This document shows positions 17,281-25,472 of a DNA stretch of 52,223 nucleotides, piece by piece. Position 1 is the first letter of the stretch, and each line of letters begins with the position of its first letter. The stretch comes from Caulobacteraceae bacterium. GTDB lineage: Bacteria > Pseudomonadota > Alphaproteobacteria > Caulobacterales > Caulobacteraceae. A program made the position numbers and the translations under genes. The DNA lies in contig CANJXI010000021.1 in assembly GCA_947478785.1 (NCBI GenBank), positions 1 through 52,223 of the forward strand, written 5' to 3'. The notes beneath the pieces were generated by a model. That model ran no database searches, was not told where the DNA came from, and saw only the letters and a program-made list of their open reading frames with translations.

Positions 17281-18564
17281 TCAGACGAGCTTCTTGATGG
17301 GCTGGCTGGCCAGGTAGGCCGAGGGGTTGGCCGGGTCGAAGACCTTGCCGTCGAAGAACCGCTCGGGGCCCCGGCTGTCGGAGGCCGGCGCGGTCACGCC
17401 CAGCGCCTTGGCCGAGGCGCGCCAGACGTCGGCGCGGTTGACCTTGTTGACCAGGGCCATCTTGTTGGTGGCGGCCGGCAGCAGGCCCCAGCGCACGTCC
17501 TCGGTCAGGAACCACAGGTCGTGCGACTTGAAGGGGAAGGAGGCGTTGTCGGCCCAGAACTTCATGATGTGCGGCGAGTTCTTCACCACACGGCCGTCGC
17601 CATAGTCGATGGTGCCCAGAAGCCGGGGCAGGATGTCGCTGATCGGCACGTTGATGTACTGACGGCCCGAGACGATCGAGCACATGGCCGGACGGTTGGC
17701 GAACTTGTCGCACCACATGGCCGCTTCCATCACCGCCATGGTGATCGCCTGGGCGGCGCGCGGATATTTGGCGACCCAGTCGGCCCGCATGCCCAACGCC
17801 TTTTCCGGATGGTTCATCCAGATCTCGGAGGTCACGCAGGCGGTATAGCCGACCTTCTGGTTGACCAGTTGGCCGTTCCACGGCTCGCCGACGCAGAAGG
17901 CGTCCTGGGTGCCGGCCTTCATGTTCGCCACCATCTGCGGCGGCGGGATCACGATGGTGGCGACGTCGGTCTCCGGGTTGATGCCGCCGGCCGCCAGCCA
18001 GTAGCGGACCCAAAGATCGTGGGTGCCGCCCCGGAAGGTCATGGCCACCTTGCCGATGTTGCCGGCGGCCTTGAGCTGGGCGAACTTTGCCTTGGCGCCG
18101 GCGCTGTTCAGCCCGACCTTGACGGCCTTCAGGTCATTGCCGACGCTGATCCCCTGCCCATTGATACTGAGGCGGGCCAGGATGTTCATCGGCAGCGGCT
18201 TGCCGCCGGTCGCCTGGCCGGTGGTCAGCAGGTAGGGCATCGGCGACAGGATATGCGCCCCGTCGATGCCGCCGCCGGCCGAGCCCAGCACGAGGTTGTC
18301 GCGGGTTCCGGCCCAAGAGGCCTGCTTCAGGACTTCCACGTCGGGCATGCCGTACTTGGCGAACAGGCCGCGTTCCTTGGCGATGATCAGCGGGGAGGCG
18401 TCGGTCAGCGCGATGAACCCCAGCCGCGCCTTGGCGACTTCCGGGCCCGGCCCGGCGGCGAAGGCGCCGGAGGGCAGGGCGGCGTTGGCCGCGGCGATGG
18501 TGAGGGCGGCGCCGGTGAGCGCCTGGCGCCGGGTGACGTCGAAGGTCTTGGATTTGTCGGTCAT
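17281..18564 (-). CDS. nrtA: Nitrate ABC transporter substrate-binding protein
   Basis: A 427-residue periplasmic binding protein of the NrtA/CmpA family. It has a twin-arginine signal (VTRRQALTGAALTIAAANAA, cleavage near AFA-AG), as expected for a protein exported folded. Conserved parts include ARLGFIALTDASPLIIAKERGLF, VLKQASWAGTRDNL, GGGIDGAHILSPMPY, CVGEPWNGQLV and SEIWMNHPEKALGMRADW. It is clearly related to the cytoplasmic NasS at 20282-21391, which lacks the signal, so transporter and sensor probably share ancestry. The upstream gene is the porin, 15 bases away. Confidence 0.94.
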   Translation of the reverse strand: MTDKSKTFDVTRRQALTGAALTIAAANAALPSGAFAAGPGPEVAKARLGFIALTDASPLIIAKERGLFAKYGMPDVEVLKQASWAGTRDNLVLGSAGGGIDGAHILSPMPYLLTTGQATGGKPLPMNILARLSINGQGISVGNDLKAVKVGLNSAGAKAKFAQLKAAGNIGKVAMTFRGGTHDLWVRYWLAAGGINPETDVATIVIPPPQMVANMKAGTQDAFCVGEPWNGQLVNQKVGYTACVTSEIWMNHPEKALGMRADWVAKYPRAAQAITMAVMEAAMWCDKFANRPAMCSIVSGRQYINVPISDILPRLLGTIDYGDGRVVKNSPHIMKFWADNASFPFKSHDLWFLTEDVRWGLLPAATNKMALVNKVNRADVWRASAKALGVTAPASDSRGPERFFDGKVFDPANPSAYLASQPIKKLV

Positions 18565-18579
18565 GGGAATGTCCGTCTC

Positions 18580-20004
18580 TCAGAGCTTGTATTCGAGGGT
18601 GAACCAGATCTTCGTCCGCGAGGGTGGCGGCGCGGCCGTGCCGGCCGGGACCCGCGTCTTGCGTTCGAAGTCGGCGTATTTCAGCGCCGCGGTGAGCTTG
18701 GGGGTGATGGCCGCCTGCACCTGGGCGTCCCACTCGTGGCCGAGGTCCGCGCCCGTCCGCTGGTCGTTGAAGTCGTGGTAGCGGACGATGATGTCGGCGT
18801 TGAAGAAGTAGGCCGCCCGGAAGCGCGGCTTGGCGTTGAAGCTGAAGTTCAGGTCCTCCAGGCCGTCGACGAAGCCCTTGTTGCCGCCCAGCGGCTGGAC
18901 GAAGGCGTCGGCCCAGCCCTGGAAGGCGTGGGTGGTGGCGAGCGGCGTGGTGAACCCCCGCGTTCCGTTGCCCTCGAGCGACTCCCAGGACACCTTGGCG
19001 GTGTAGATGTCGAAGGTCCCGGCCAGGTCGCCGCCGTAATAATCGAGGCTGTAGGGCGCGGTGTTGTGCCGGTACTCGGACTGGTTGGCCCAGGTGGCAT
19101 TGTAGGCCAGCTGGAAGAGGCCGACCCAGGTCTTGCCGGAGGCCTTCACCCCCTTGGTGATCGAGGAATTCGCGGCCGAGTTGCCGAAGTCCAGCGCGTA
19201 GACGAAGCCCTCCAGCCGCAAGGCCTCGGCCGGCGACCAGGTGAGGTTCGCAAGGTGGCTGTCGGAGTCCCAGTCGCGCAGTTCGCCCAGCACCCGGTTG
19301 ACGTGGGTGACGTAGGCGTAGGTGGCCTTGAAGCGGCCGAACGCCATGTCGGCGCGGACGGCGTCGAAGGTCTGTTCGTCCTGGCGCCAGCCCACGTTGC
19401 CGACGAAGCGCTGGTCGTCGATCAGGATCCGCTGCCGGCCCGCCGTGACGGTCAGCGCCGCGCTGGGCGTCCATGTGAGCTGCAGTCGGTTGAGCTCGGT
19501 GACGTCCGGGTCGTTGATCAGCGGATAGCGGGCCTTGTCGGCGCCGTTCAGCGGCGGCGTGGCGGCGCCGGGCACGTTGACCGCGAAGTGCTCGGGACCG
19601 ACCTGGCGCACATCCTCGAATTCGACGAGGCCGCGCAGGTTGTTCCATTCGCCCGTCTCTCAGCCCAGCCGGGTGCGGACGGTGAAGGCCTCGCCGTTAT
19701 CGCGCAGCACGGCGGTCTTCTTCTGGTCGACGAATTCGTAGCGGGCGCGAATCTCCAGCAGCAGCTTTCCCCCGGCGACCGCGTCGCTGATGGTGGGCGG
19801 CGGAGCCGCCGCCGGCGCGGGCGGTTCAGGCGCCGCCTCGGCCGCGGCCGGCGTGGTGGGCGAAGTTTCTGTTGGCCCGCCCAGGCCATCACCGTCCGTG
19901 GGCGGAGCAGTCTCAGGGGCTGCGGTCTGTGCGACCGCATCCACGCCCCAGGCCAACAAGGCGCAAGCGGCGCCTGCCGCCAATCCTCTCTTCAGTGTGT
20001 GCAT
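18580..20004 (-). pseudogene. Outer-membrane porin (alginate-export/AlgE-like family) interrupted by an in-frame TGA
   Basis: The minus-strand frame opens at ATG 20002-20004 with a signal peptide (MHTLKRGLAAGAACALLAWG, ending AVAQ). It runs through an Ala/Pro-rich linker and the first strand (KLLLEIRARYEFVDQKKT, then AFTVRTRLG), and then meets TGA at 19660-19662. The same frame continues without a shift as ETGEWNNLRGLVEFEDV, an alternating beta-barrel to IWFTLEYKL at 18580. One base change would restore about 474 residues, so this is a nonsense mutation, a sequencing error or a read-through site. Position as first gene after the nitrate attenuator suggests a nitrate-induced porin. Without read-through the barrel is lost. 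Confidence 0.85.
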
Positions 20005-20024
20005 GGCTCAAATCCCCCAAAGCC

Positions 20025-20071
20025 AAAAAAAAGACGCCCGCCCGGGGGATGGGAGCCCCCGTGCGGACGTC
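20025..20071 (-). terminator. Leader terminator (attenuator) of the nitrate operon
   Basis: Read on the minus strand, a long GC-rich stem (GACGTCCGCACGGGGG pairing with CCCCCGGGCGGGCGTC around a CTCCCAT loop) is followed by eight T. It stands 20 bases before the porin start codon, inside the 277-base leader after nasS. A terminator here would stop transcription before the whole operon. It must therefore be conditional, and the overlapping ANTAR-type hairpin explains how. Confidence 0.9.
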
Positions 20072-20148
20072 GGTGTCCGTGCAAGCCGGCGCCGTCAGTG
20101 GCGCCGTCGGCCTATGTCTGGCCGGCGCGGGACGGCGTTGTCCCGCGC
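20064..20148 (-). promoter_or_regulatory. ANTAR-type (NasT-responsive) tandem hairpin motif in the leader RNA
   Basis: On the minus strand P1 (20125-20148) has a perfect 9-bp stem GCGCGGGAC/GTCCCGCGC with loop AACGCC. P2 (20064-20079) has stem CGGAC/GTCCG with loop ACCGAC. Both loops have six bases with A at position 1 and G at position 4, the published hallmark of RNA bound by ANTAR proteins. The 3' arm of P2 is part of the 5' arm of the terminator at 20025-20071, so forming P2 prevents the terminator. NasT, an ANTAR protein, is encoded just upstream. Confidence 0.85.
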
Positions 20149-20281
20149 TGTTGAGCCAGGGTCGTCACGCTCCGGGCCGGGGTGCAATGCAGCAATTTCC
20201 CCATGGACTGGGAAACGCCGTTATTCCGAATGATTGCCTGCCATCTATGCTGCGCCGCACAAGGAATGGGCGCTGCGGCGC

Positions 20282-21391
20282 TCAGTCCGTGGGCATCCGG
20301 CTGAGTTTCGCCGAGGCGGCGTGGGCCCGGGCGTCGGCGAGTCGGTAGACGCCGGCCTCTCCGAACCCTTCCAGCGAATCCGGCGTCGGCGCGGGCGAGA
20401 GGCCCTCGGCCGCGGCGGCGACCCGGTAGAGGTCCGGACGGTAGACCCGCCCGGCCAGGGCGGCGATGTCGACGTCCTGACCGATATGGCCCCAGCGCAT
20501 CATCTGGCTGAGCAGCCACCCGGCATGCACCGGCAGCGGCGCATTGGCCTCCCCCGCATAGAAGACCATGTCGGACAGCGAGCCCGCGATCACCGGGGCG
20601 GCCGCGCCGACGTAATGCGGGCGGGCCAGGATCTCGACAAGCTCGGCGCGGTTCCCTGGCGCGTCCGCCCAGGCGGCGGCCCGCAACAGCGCGCGCAGCA
20701 TCGCCTGGACCGCCTCGGGGTGTTCGGCCGCCCAGGTCTCCCGGAGGGCGAACACCTTGTCCGGGGTCCGGGGCCACAGCTGGGAGGCGCGCACCGCGAG
20801 CTGGCCCGCGCCGGCGGCGACGGCGGCGGCGCCCCACGGCTCGGTGACGCAGAACCCCTCCACCACCCCGTCGACCAGCAGTTCGGTCATCCGGGCCGGC
20901 GGGGCGACGGTCAGGCGCGCGTCGCGGTCCGGGTCGATCCCGGCCCGGGCCAGCCAGTCGCGCAGAAGGTAGTTGTGCACCGAATAGGGGAAGACGACCG
21001 CGAGCGTGATCGGGCTCGCGCCCTCGGCCTGCCTCCGCGCCACGAGACGCGCCAGGCCGCTGGCGTCCGGCGCCGCGCCGACCGCGGAGGCCAGGCGGGA
21101 GGACAGCGTGACCGCCGGTCCGTTGAGGTTGAGCGCCAGGGGCGCGATCAGCGGCGTGGGTTCGCCGTCCGCGACGCCCAGGCTCACCGCCAGCGCCAGG
21201 GGCGCCAGCATGTGGGCGCCGTCCAGCGTGCCGACCGTCACCTTGTCGCGGATCGTCGCCCAGGAGACCTCGCGGCGCAGCTCCACGTCCAGGCCCTGGG
21301 CCGCGAAGAACCCCTTTTCCTGGGCGACGATCAGCGACGCCGCGTCGTTCAGCGCGATGAAGCCCAGGCGAAGCCGACCGGCGCCGGTCAT
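20282..21391 (-). CDS. nasS: NasS-type cytoplasmic nitrate sensor
   Basis: A 369-residue relative of the periplasmic NrtA/CmpA proteins. It shares LGFIALNDAASLIVAQEKGFF, the RREVSWATIRDKVTVGTLDGAHMLAPL stretch, FCVTEPWGAAA and SQLWPRTPDKVFALRETW, but starts directly with the mature fold and has no signal peptide. In Azotobacter, Pseudomonas and Paracoccus, NasS holds NasT inactive and releases it when nitrate binds. It overlaps the end of nasT by four bases, so the pair is cotranslated. The leader with the attenuator begins right after its stop. Confidence 0.9.
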   Translation of the reverse strand: MTGAGRLRLGFIALNDAASLIVAQEKGFFAAQGLDVELRREVSWATIRDKVTVGTLDGAHMLAPLALAVSLGVADGEPTPLIAPLALNLNGPAVTLSSRLASAVGAAPDASGLARLVARRQAEGASPITLAVVFPYSVHNYLLRDWLARAGIDPDRDARLTVAPPARMTELLVDGVVEGFCVTEPWGAAAVAAGAGQLAVRASQLWPRTPDKVFALRETWAAEHPEAVQAMLRALLRAAAWADAPGNRAELVEILARPHYVGAAAPVIAGSLSDMVFYAGEANAPLPVHAGWLLSQMMRWGHIGQDVDIAALAGRVYRPDLYRVAAAAEGLSPAPTPDSLEGFGEAGVYRLADARAHAASAKLSRMPTD

Positions 21392-21966
21392 GTGGCGTTT
21401 CCCTTCAGCACGTTGGCGTACGCCAGGAGGTCGGCGGCGACCGCGCCGATCGGCCGGCCGGTGTCCATGGAGAGCTTGCGCAGCAGGCGGTAGGCGGCGT
21501 CCTCCTCCAGCCCCCGCTCCTTCATCAACAGCGCCTTGGCCCGCTCGACGGTCTTGCGCGAGGCGAGGTCGGCCTTGGCCTTGTCGAGGTCCTGGCGCAG
21601 CTGGTTCATCAGCTGGAAGCGGCTCATCGCCACCTCCAGCACCGAGCGCACCCGGGCGGTGGAAAACCCGTCGACCACATAGGCCGAGACGCCGGCGAGC
21701 ACGGCCTGTTCGGCCAGGCCAGGCTCCGAGCGGTCGACGAACATCACCACCGGCCGGGGATTGGCCGCCGTCGCCTCGCGCAGGCTTTCGATGGTGTCGC
21801 GGTCGGGGCTGTCGGAGGCCACGACAATGACGTCCGGTCCGAAGGCCGCCGCCTCGGCTTCCCGGAACACCGCCGCGTGGCGGACCTCGAGCGGCTCGAC
21901 GCCGGCGAGGCCCTCCGCGACCAGGGCCGCGCGGGCCGGGTCTGGATCTATCACGAGGACTCGCAT
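21388..21966 (-). CDS. nasT: NasT-type ANTAR antiterminator
   Basis: A 192-residue two-domain protein: a receiver-like domain (residues 1 to about 120) and a C-terminal ANTAR RNA-binding domain (LASRKTVERAKALLMKERGL, then EDAAYRLLRKLSMDTGRPIGAVAADLL). NasT proteins bind tandem hexaloop hairpins and allow read-through of leader terminators. The position of the receiver phospho-Asp is Ala (A50 in PDVIVVASDSPDRD) and the usual Lys before the last strand is missing. Control by NasS binding is therefore more likely than phosphorylation. The start at 21964-21966 gives MRVLVIDPDP. It lies 86 bases after mobA on the same strand. Confidence 0.92.
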   Translation of the reverse strand: MRVLVIDPDPARAALVAEGLAGVEPLEVRHAAVFREAEAAAFGPDVIVVASDSPDRDTIESLREATAANPRPVVMFVDRSEPGLAEQAVLAGVSAYVVDGFSTARVRSVLEVAMSRFQLMNQLRQDLDKAKADLASRKTVERAKALLMKERGLEEDAAYRLLRKLSMDTGRPIGAVAADLLAYANVLKGNAT

Positions 21967-22052
21967 TGCCCGGACTAGGCGTCGGGCCGGCGATCAGTGG
22001 CAGACCTCATGACGGCTCCTCGCCAAGCTAAGCGCCGACGCCTCGGTCTTGA

Positions 22053-22622
22053 TCAGCCGGCGCCGCCTTTTTGCGCAGGATCGGCCGTCGGCAGGCCTGC
22101 CAGCAGTATCTCGCGCTCTTCCGGCGTGTTGGCGCCGCGCAGCCGGGCGAGCGCGCCGTCGGGACAATCCAACCGCGCGATGCCCGCGGTCTCGATCAGC
22201 CGGAACATCGACCAGCCCGCGCCTGCGTCCGCGGGAAGCGCGGCGAGATCGATGGCCAGCGGCAGGTGAAGTCCCGCGTAGCAGGCTCCGGGCCCGGGGG
22301 CCGCCAGCAAGGGCGCGAGGTCTTCCCGCGCGACCGTCGGCGCATCCACGGCCAGGACCAGAGCCCGGGCGCATCCGGCGCGCGCCAGCAAGACCGACGC
22401 CGCCGCGATCCCGGCGACCGGCCCCCCGCCAGGCGGGTCGTCCGCCACGAACGGCAGCCCATAGGCGACGGGGCCGGCGGTCACGACCATCGCGGACCCC
22501 AGACCGCCGGCGAGATCGGCCAGCCTGTCCACGGCGCGCCGGCCGCCCCAGTCCAGGACCGCCTTGTCGGCGCCCATGCGTGAGGAGCGTCCGCCCGCCA
22601 GGATGATCACCCCGAAACCCAT
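22053..22622 (-). CDS. mobA: Molybdenum cofactor guanylyltransferase
   Basis: MobA joins GMP to molybdopterin to make the MGD cofactor that NasA needs. The 189 residues begin VIILAGGRSSRMGADKAVLDWGG, the nucleotide-binding loop of the family, followed by ADDPPGGGPVAGIAAA, LVLAVDAPTVAREDLAPLL and a short variable C-terminus. ATG 22620-22622 places the GG loop at residue 10. The gene is just upstream of nasT on the same strand, so cofactor supply and nitrate regulation may share a transcript. No other molybdenum cofactor gene is in the window. Confidence 0.92.
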   Translation of the reverse strand: MGFGVIILAGGRSSRMGADKAVLDWGGRRAVDRLADLAGGLGSAMVVTAGPVAYGLPFVADDPPGGGPVAGIAAASVLLARAGCARALVLAVDAPTVAREDLAPLLAAPGPGACYAGLHLPLAIDLAALPADAGAGWSMFRLIETAGIARLDCPDGALARLRGANTPEEREILLAGLPTADPAQKGGAG

Positions 22623-22763
22623 ACCCCTGCCTCGCCCGTGACCATCGTTTGCGCAAGCGTTAGGGGACTTTATGTGGCCGTGGCGGCCGGAGTGGTCTTC
22701 CCACCGCGCGGATAGACCGGCATTAGGTCGGCGGAGCGATCTGACAGGCTCAGGAGGAACGAC

Positions 22764-24017
22764 ATGGCCCAGGCCCTCATCATCGACGCGGTCCGCACCC
22801 CCCGCAGCATCGGCAAGGCCGGCAAGGGCGCACTCTCCGGCCTGCACCCGCAGCACCTCGGCGCCGCCGTGCTGAAGGCGCTCAAGGAGCGCAACCAGCT
22901 CGACACCGGCGAGGTGGACGACGTGATCTGGGGGACCAGCGGCCAGATGGGCCACCAGTCCAACGACCTGGGCCGCATGTCGGCGCTGGACGCCGGCTTC
23001 GACGTCCGCGCCAGCGGCGTGACGCTGGACCGGTTCTGCGGCAGCGGGATCACCGCAGCCAGCCTGGCCGCGGCGCAGGTGATGTCGGGCATGGAAGACC
23101 TGGTGATCGCCGGCGGGACCGAGATGATGTCCTACCTGAGCACCGCCGGCCAGGCGCAGGCGGCGGCCGGCCTGAAACCCAGCGGAGCCTGGGGCGGCAA
23201 CCCCAGGCTCTCGGCCAAGCACCCGCAGTCCCACCAGGGCCTCTGCGCCGACGCGGTGGCCTCGATGGAGGGCTACACGCGCGAGGAACTCGACGCCTTC
23301 GGCCTGGAAAGCCAGCAGCGGGCCGCCCGCGCCATGCAGGAAGGCCGCTTCGACCGCTCCGTCGTCCCGGTCTCCGACGACGAGGGCAATCTGCTGCTGT
23401 CGGTGGACGAATATCCGCGCCCCAACACGACGGCGGCCGACCTCGCGGCGCTGAACCCGGCCTTCGTGAAGCTGGCGGACATGCCGGCCGGGCCGGACGG
23501 CGTCACCTTCCGCCAGCTGATCAACCGCCGCTATCCCGACCTGAAGATCGAGCACTTCCACCACGCCGGCAATTCGTCGGGCGTCGTGGACGGTTCGGGC
23601 GCCCTGCTGTTCGCCTCCGAGGACTACGCCCGGCGCCGCGGGCTGAAGGCCCGCGCCCGGGTGGTGGCCACCGCCAATATCGGCGATGACCCGACGCTGA
23701 TGCTGAACGCCCCCGTGCCGGCCGCGCTCAAAGTGCTGCAGAAGGCCGGGCTCACCCCCGACGACATCGACCTGTGGGAAATCAACGAGGCCTTCGCTGT
23801 GGTCGCCGAGCGCTTCATCCGCAAGCTCGGCCTGGACCGCGACAAGGTCAATGTGAACGGCGGGGCCATCGCGCTCGGCCACCCGATCGGGGCGACCGGC
23901 GCGATCCTGATCGGCACCGTGCTCGACGAGCTGGAGCGGCGCGACCTCAAGCGCGGCCTCGTGACCATGTGCGCGGCGGGCGGCATGGCCCCGGCGATCA
24001 TCATCGAGCGGGTGTGA
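22764..24017 (+). CDS. Acetyl-CoA acetyltransferase (thiolase)
   Basis: A 417-residue thiolase that forms or cleaves 3-ketoacyl-CoA. Active residues are visible: nucleophile C92 in DRFCGSGITA, NEAFAVVAE, the His of GHPIGATG and the late Cys in CAAGGMAPA. A strong ribosome-binding site (CAGGAGGAACGAC) precedes the ATG. Residues around SAKHPQSHQGLCADAVA match the thiolases annotated as acetyl-CoA C-acyltransferase in fatty-acid degradation. Whether it favours short or long chains, biosynthesis or breakdown, is not visible. It is divergent from mobA. Confidence 0.92.
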   Translation: MAQALIIDAVRTPRSIGKAGKGALSGLHPQHLGAAVLKALKERNQLDTGEVDDVIWGTSGQMGHQSNDLGRMSALDAGFDVRASGVTLDRFCGSGITAASLAAAQVMSGMEDLVIAGGTEMMSYLSTAGQAQAAAGLKPSGAWGGNPRLSAKHPQSHQGLCADAVASMEGYTREELDAFGLESQQRAARAMQEGRFDRSVVPVSDDEGNLLLSVDEYPRPNTTAADLAALNPAFVKLADMPAGPDGVTFRQLINRRYPDLKIEHFHHAGNSSGVVDGSGALLFASEDYARRRGLKARARVVATANIGDDPTLMLNAPVPAALKVLQKAGLTPDDIDLWEINEAFAVVAERFIRKLGLDRDKVNVNGGAIALGHPIGATGAILIGTVLDELERRDLKRGLVTMCAAGGMAPAIIIERV

Positions 24018-24099
24018 ACCCGGCCGGAATTCTGGTTACTTAGAAAAAACAGTCCGGTGTCACGGCGGCGGACCAGACCTCAGGGACAGGAAACAACGG

Positions 24100-24957
24100 A
24101 TGGGAATTCAGGCTCAAGCCTTGCGCGCTCTGTTGAACAGCGGTCAGCCGTTCATCGCCGCCGATGTCTATAGCGCCCTGACCGGGCGGATCGTCGAGCA
24201 GGTCGGCTTCAAGGCCTGCTACATGGGCGGCGCGGCCTGCGGGTCGATGCACTACGCCGTGCCGGACATCGGCATCCTCTCGCAGGTCGAGCAGATCGAG
24301 CAGGCGGCCCGGATCGTGGGCGCGATCAACATCCCGCTGATGGTCGACGCCGACACCCTGGGCGAGACCGTCGCCGACGCCTTCCACCTGACCCGGCGCT
24401 ACGAACAGGCCGGCGTCGCGGGCTTCCACGTGGAGGACGAGATCAATCCCAAGCACAGCGGCTATGACAACGGCCTGGCCTCCATCGCCGACATGCAGGC
24501 CAGGATCCGGGCCTGCGTGCAGGCCCGGCAGGACCCGGCCTTCGTCATCATCGCCCGCTGCGACGAACTCTACGCCAGCGCCATCAACGGCGGCGGCACG
24601 GGCTCGGTGGAAGAGGCCATCAAGCGCGGCCGGGCCTATGCCGAGGCCGGCGCCGACGCGCTGGTCTATCCGATGTCGAACGCCGAGCAGCAGATCGAAA
24701 TCAACAAGGCGAAGCTGCCGATCCCGGTCTGCGCCATGGGCTTTCCCCTGCCCGACGCGGCCTTCCTGATCAGCACGGGCTGGGGCGTCAGCGGCGCCGC
24801 GAGCATTCACATGGAACGCGCCCGCAAGCTGCTGGAAACCGGCGTCCCGGACTTCGGCGGCGCCGCGCCCTTCGACGACACCGCGGTGCTGGACAAGGTG
24901 CTCTATCGCGACCTGATCACCGACTGGGCCAAGCAGACCGGCCGGCCGACGCGGTAG
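24100..24957 (+). CDS. Isocitrate lyase/PEP mutase superfamily protein
   Basis: A 285-residue TIM-barrel enzyme of the ICL/PEPM superfamily, whose members cleave or form C-C or P-C bonds beside a Mg-enolate. FIAADVYSALTGRIVEQVGF opens the barrel; the metal-binding acids are in MVDADT (D83, D85). HVEDEINPKHSG, IIARCDE and GRAYAEAGADALVYPM follow. The KKCGH active loop of isocitrate lyase and the methylisocitrate lyase equivalent are not seen, so oxaloacetate decarboxylase, carboxyphosphoenolpyruvate mutase or an unassigned lyase are the options. AGGGACAGGAAAC lies before the ATG. The gene is 82 bases past the thiolase. Confidence 0.85.
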   Translation: MGIQAQALRALLNSGQPFIAADVYSALTGRIVEQVGFKACYMGGAACGSMHYAVPDIGILSQVEQIEQAARIVGAINIPLMVDADTLGETVADAFHLTRRYEQAGVAGFHVEDEINPKHSGYDNGLASIADMQARIRACVQARQDPAFVIIARCDELYASAINGGGTGSVEEAIKRGRAYAEAGADALVYPMSNAEQQIEINKAKLPIPVCAMGFPLPDAAFLISTGWGVSGAASIHMERARKLLETGVPDFGGAAPFDDTAVLDKVLYRDLITDWAKQTGRPTR

Positions 24958-24971
24958 CTCACCGCCGCCGC

Positions 24972-25000
24972 TCCTCTCCCCGCTGGGGAGCGGAGCGGCC
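24972..25000. repeat. CTCCTCTCCCC/GGGGAGCGGAG palindrome
   Basis: A CTCC-TCT-CCCC arm and GGGG-AGC-GGAG arm flank GCT. It sits in the 50-base gap between two converging genes and resembles the other C/G-rich gene-end palindromes of this window. Confidence 0.5.
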
Positions 25001-25007
25001 GATCGAT

Positions 25008-25271
25008 TCAGCGGCCGCCGGCGCCGGTGATTTCCTTGATCATCGCCTGCACCGGCGCCTTGCCGCCGACGCTCCAGATCAGCTTCAGGTGCTCCAGCGT
25101 CTTCGCCGCCGGGCCCTCGAACTTCCATTCGCACTCGTCGAAGCGGCACTGCTGGAATACCGGCGGCGGGCCGCCCGCATAGACCAGGCGGCATTCGCGG
25201 AACTCGCAGTCGTCGAAAGTCTCGCCGTCTAGCGGGATCGTCTCGTGGTTGAAGATGGTGGCGACCTGCAT
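25008..25271 (-). CDS. Small cysteine-containing protein, function unknown
   Basis: An 87-residue protein with a repeated pattern of aromatic residues and cysteines (FDDCEFRECRLVYAGG, then FQQCRFDECEWKFEGPA). This looks like two copies of a unit with strands and a C-x-F/x-x-C spacing, perhaps a short pentapeptide-repeat-like beta sheet. The C-terminal part (TLEHLKLIWSVGGKAPVQAM) is a single helix. I have met such proteins as conserved unknowns in alphaproteobacteria but know no function. Two more small minus-strand genes follow upstream, at 25275 and 25473. Confidence 0.7.
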   Translation of the reverse strand: MQVATIFNHETIPLDGETFDDCEFRECRLVYAGGPPPVFQQCRFDECEWKFEGPAAKTLEHLKLIWSVGGKAPVQAMIKEITGAGGR

Positions 25272-25274
25272 GGC

Positions 25275-25427
25275 TCAGTCCTGGTCCGATCCGGCGTCCG
25301 GCGCGCCGCCGGTAGGCTGGGCGCGTTCCTTGGCCTCGCGCTTGGCGTTGGCCTTCTCGGCGGCCTTGGCGGCTTTCTGGCGTTCGCGCTCCATGCGTTC
25401 GAACGGGTAGTTGGGCTTACGCGCCAT
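25275..25427 (-). CDS. 50-residue basic protein, function unknown
   Basis: A short frame starting ATG 25425-25427, MARKPNYPFERMERERQKAA, followed by a Lys/Ala/Glu-rich helix (KAAEKANAKREAKERAQ) and a short acidic end (GSDQD). The motif RKPNYxFER followed by Lys/Ala helix recurs in small conserved alphaproteobacterial proteins. It lies three bases upstream of the previous gene, which supports cotranscription. The helix should be highly charged and amphipathic; nucleic-acid binding is a guess. Confidence 0.65.
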   Translation of the reverse strand: MARKPNYPFERMERERQKAAKAAEKANAKREAKERAQPTGGAPDAGSDQD

Positions 25428-25472
25428 GTGGCGTCTCCGTCTGGTGTGGGTCTAAAGCGGCGCGGCCGCGGA

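Noticed and set aside
19654..19668. Selenocysteine at the in-frame TGA of the porin gene
   Set aside because: There is no obvious SECIS-like hairpin following the TGA, porins have no known selenocysteine, and TGA ends most other genes here. A mutation or error is simpler.
17170..20154. A 994-codon open frame on the plus strand across the nitrate transport genes
   Set aside because: It is antisense to nrtA, nrtB and the porin, has an Arg/Gly/Ala/Val-only composition typical of GC-rich shadow frames and shows no domain.
24972..25000. CRISPR-like repeats among the C/G-rich palindromes
   Set aside because: The copies are single, scattered and without spacers of even length; no cas gene is in the window.
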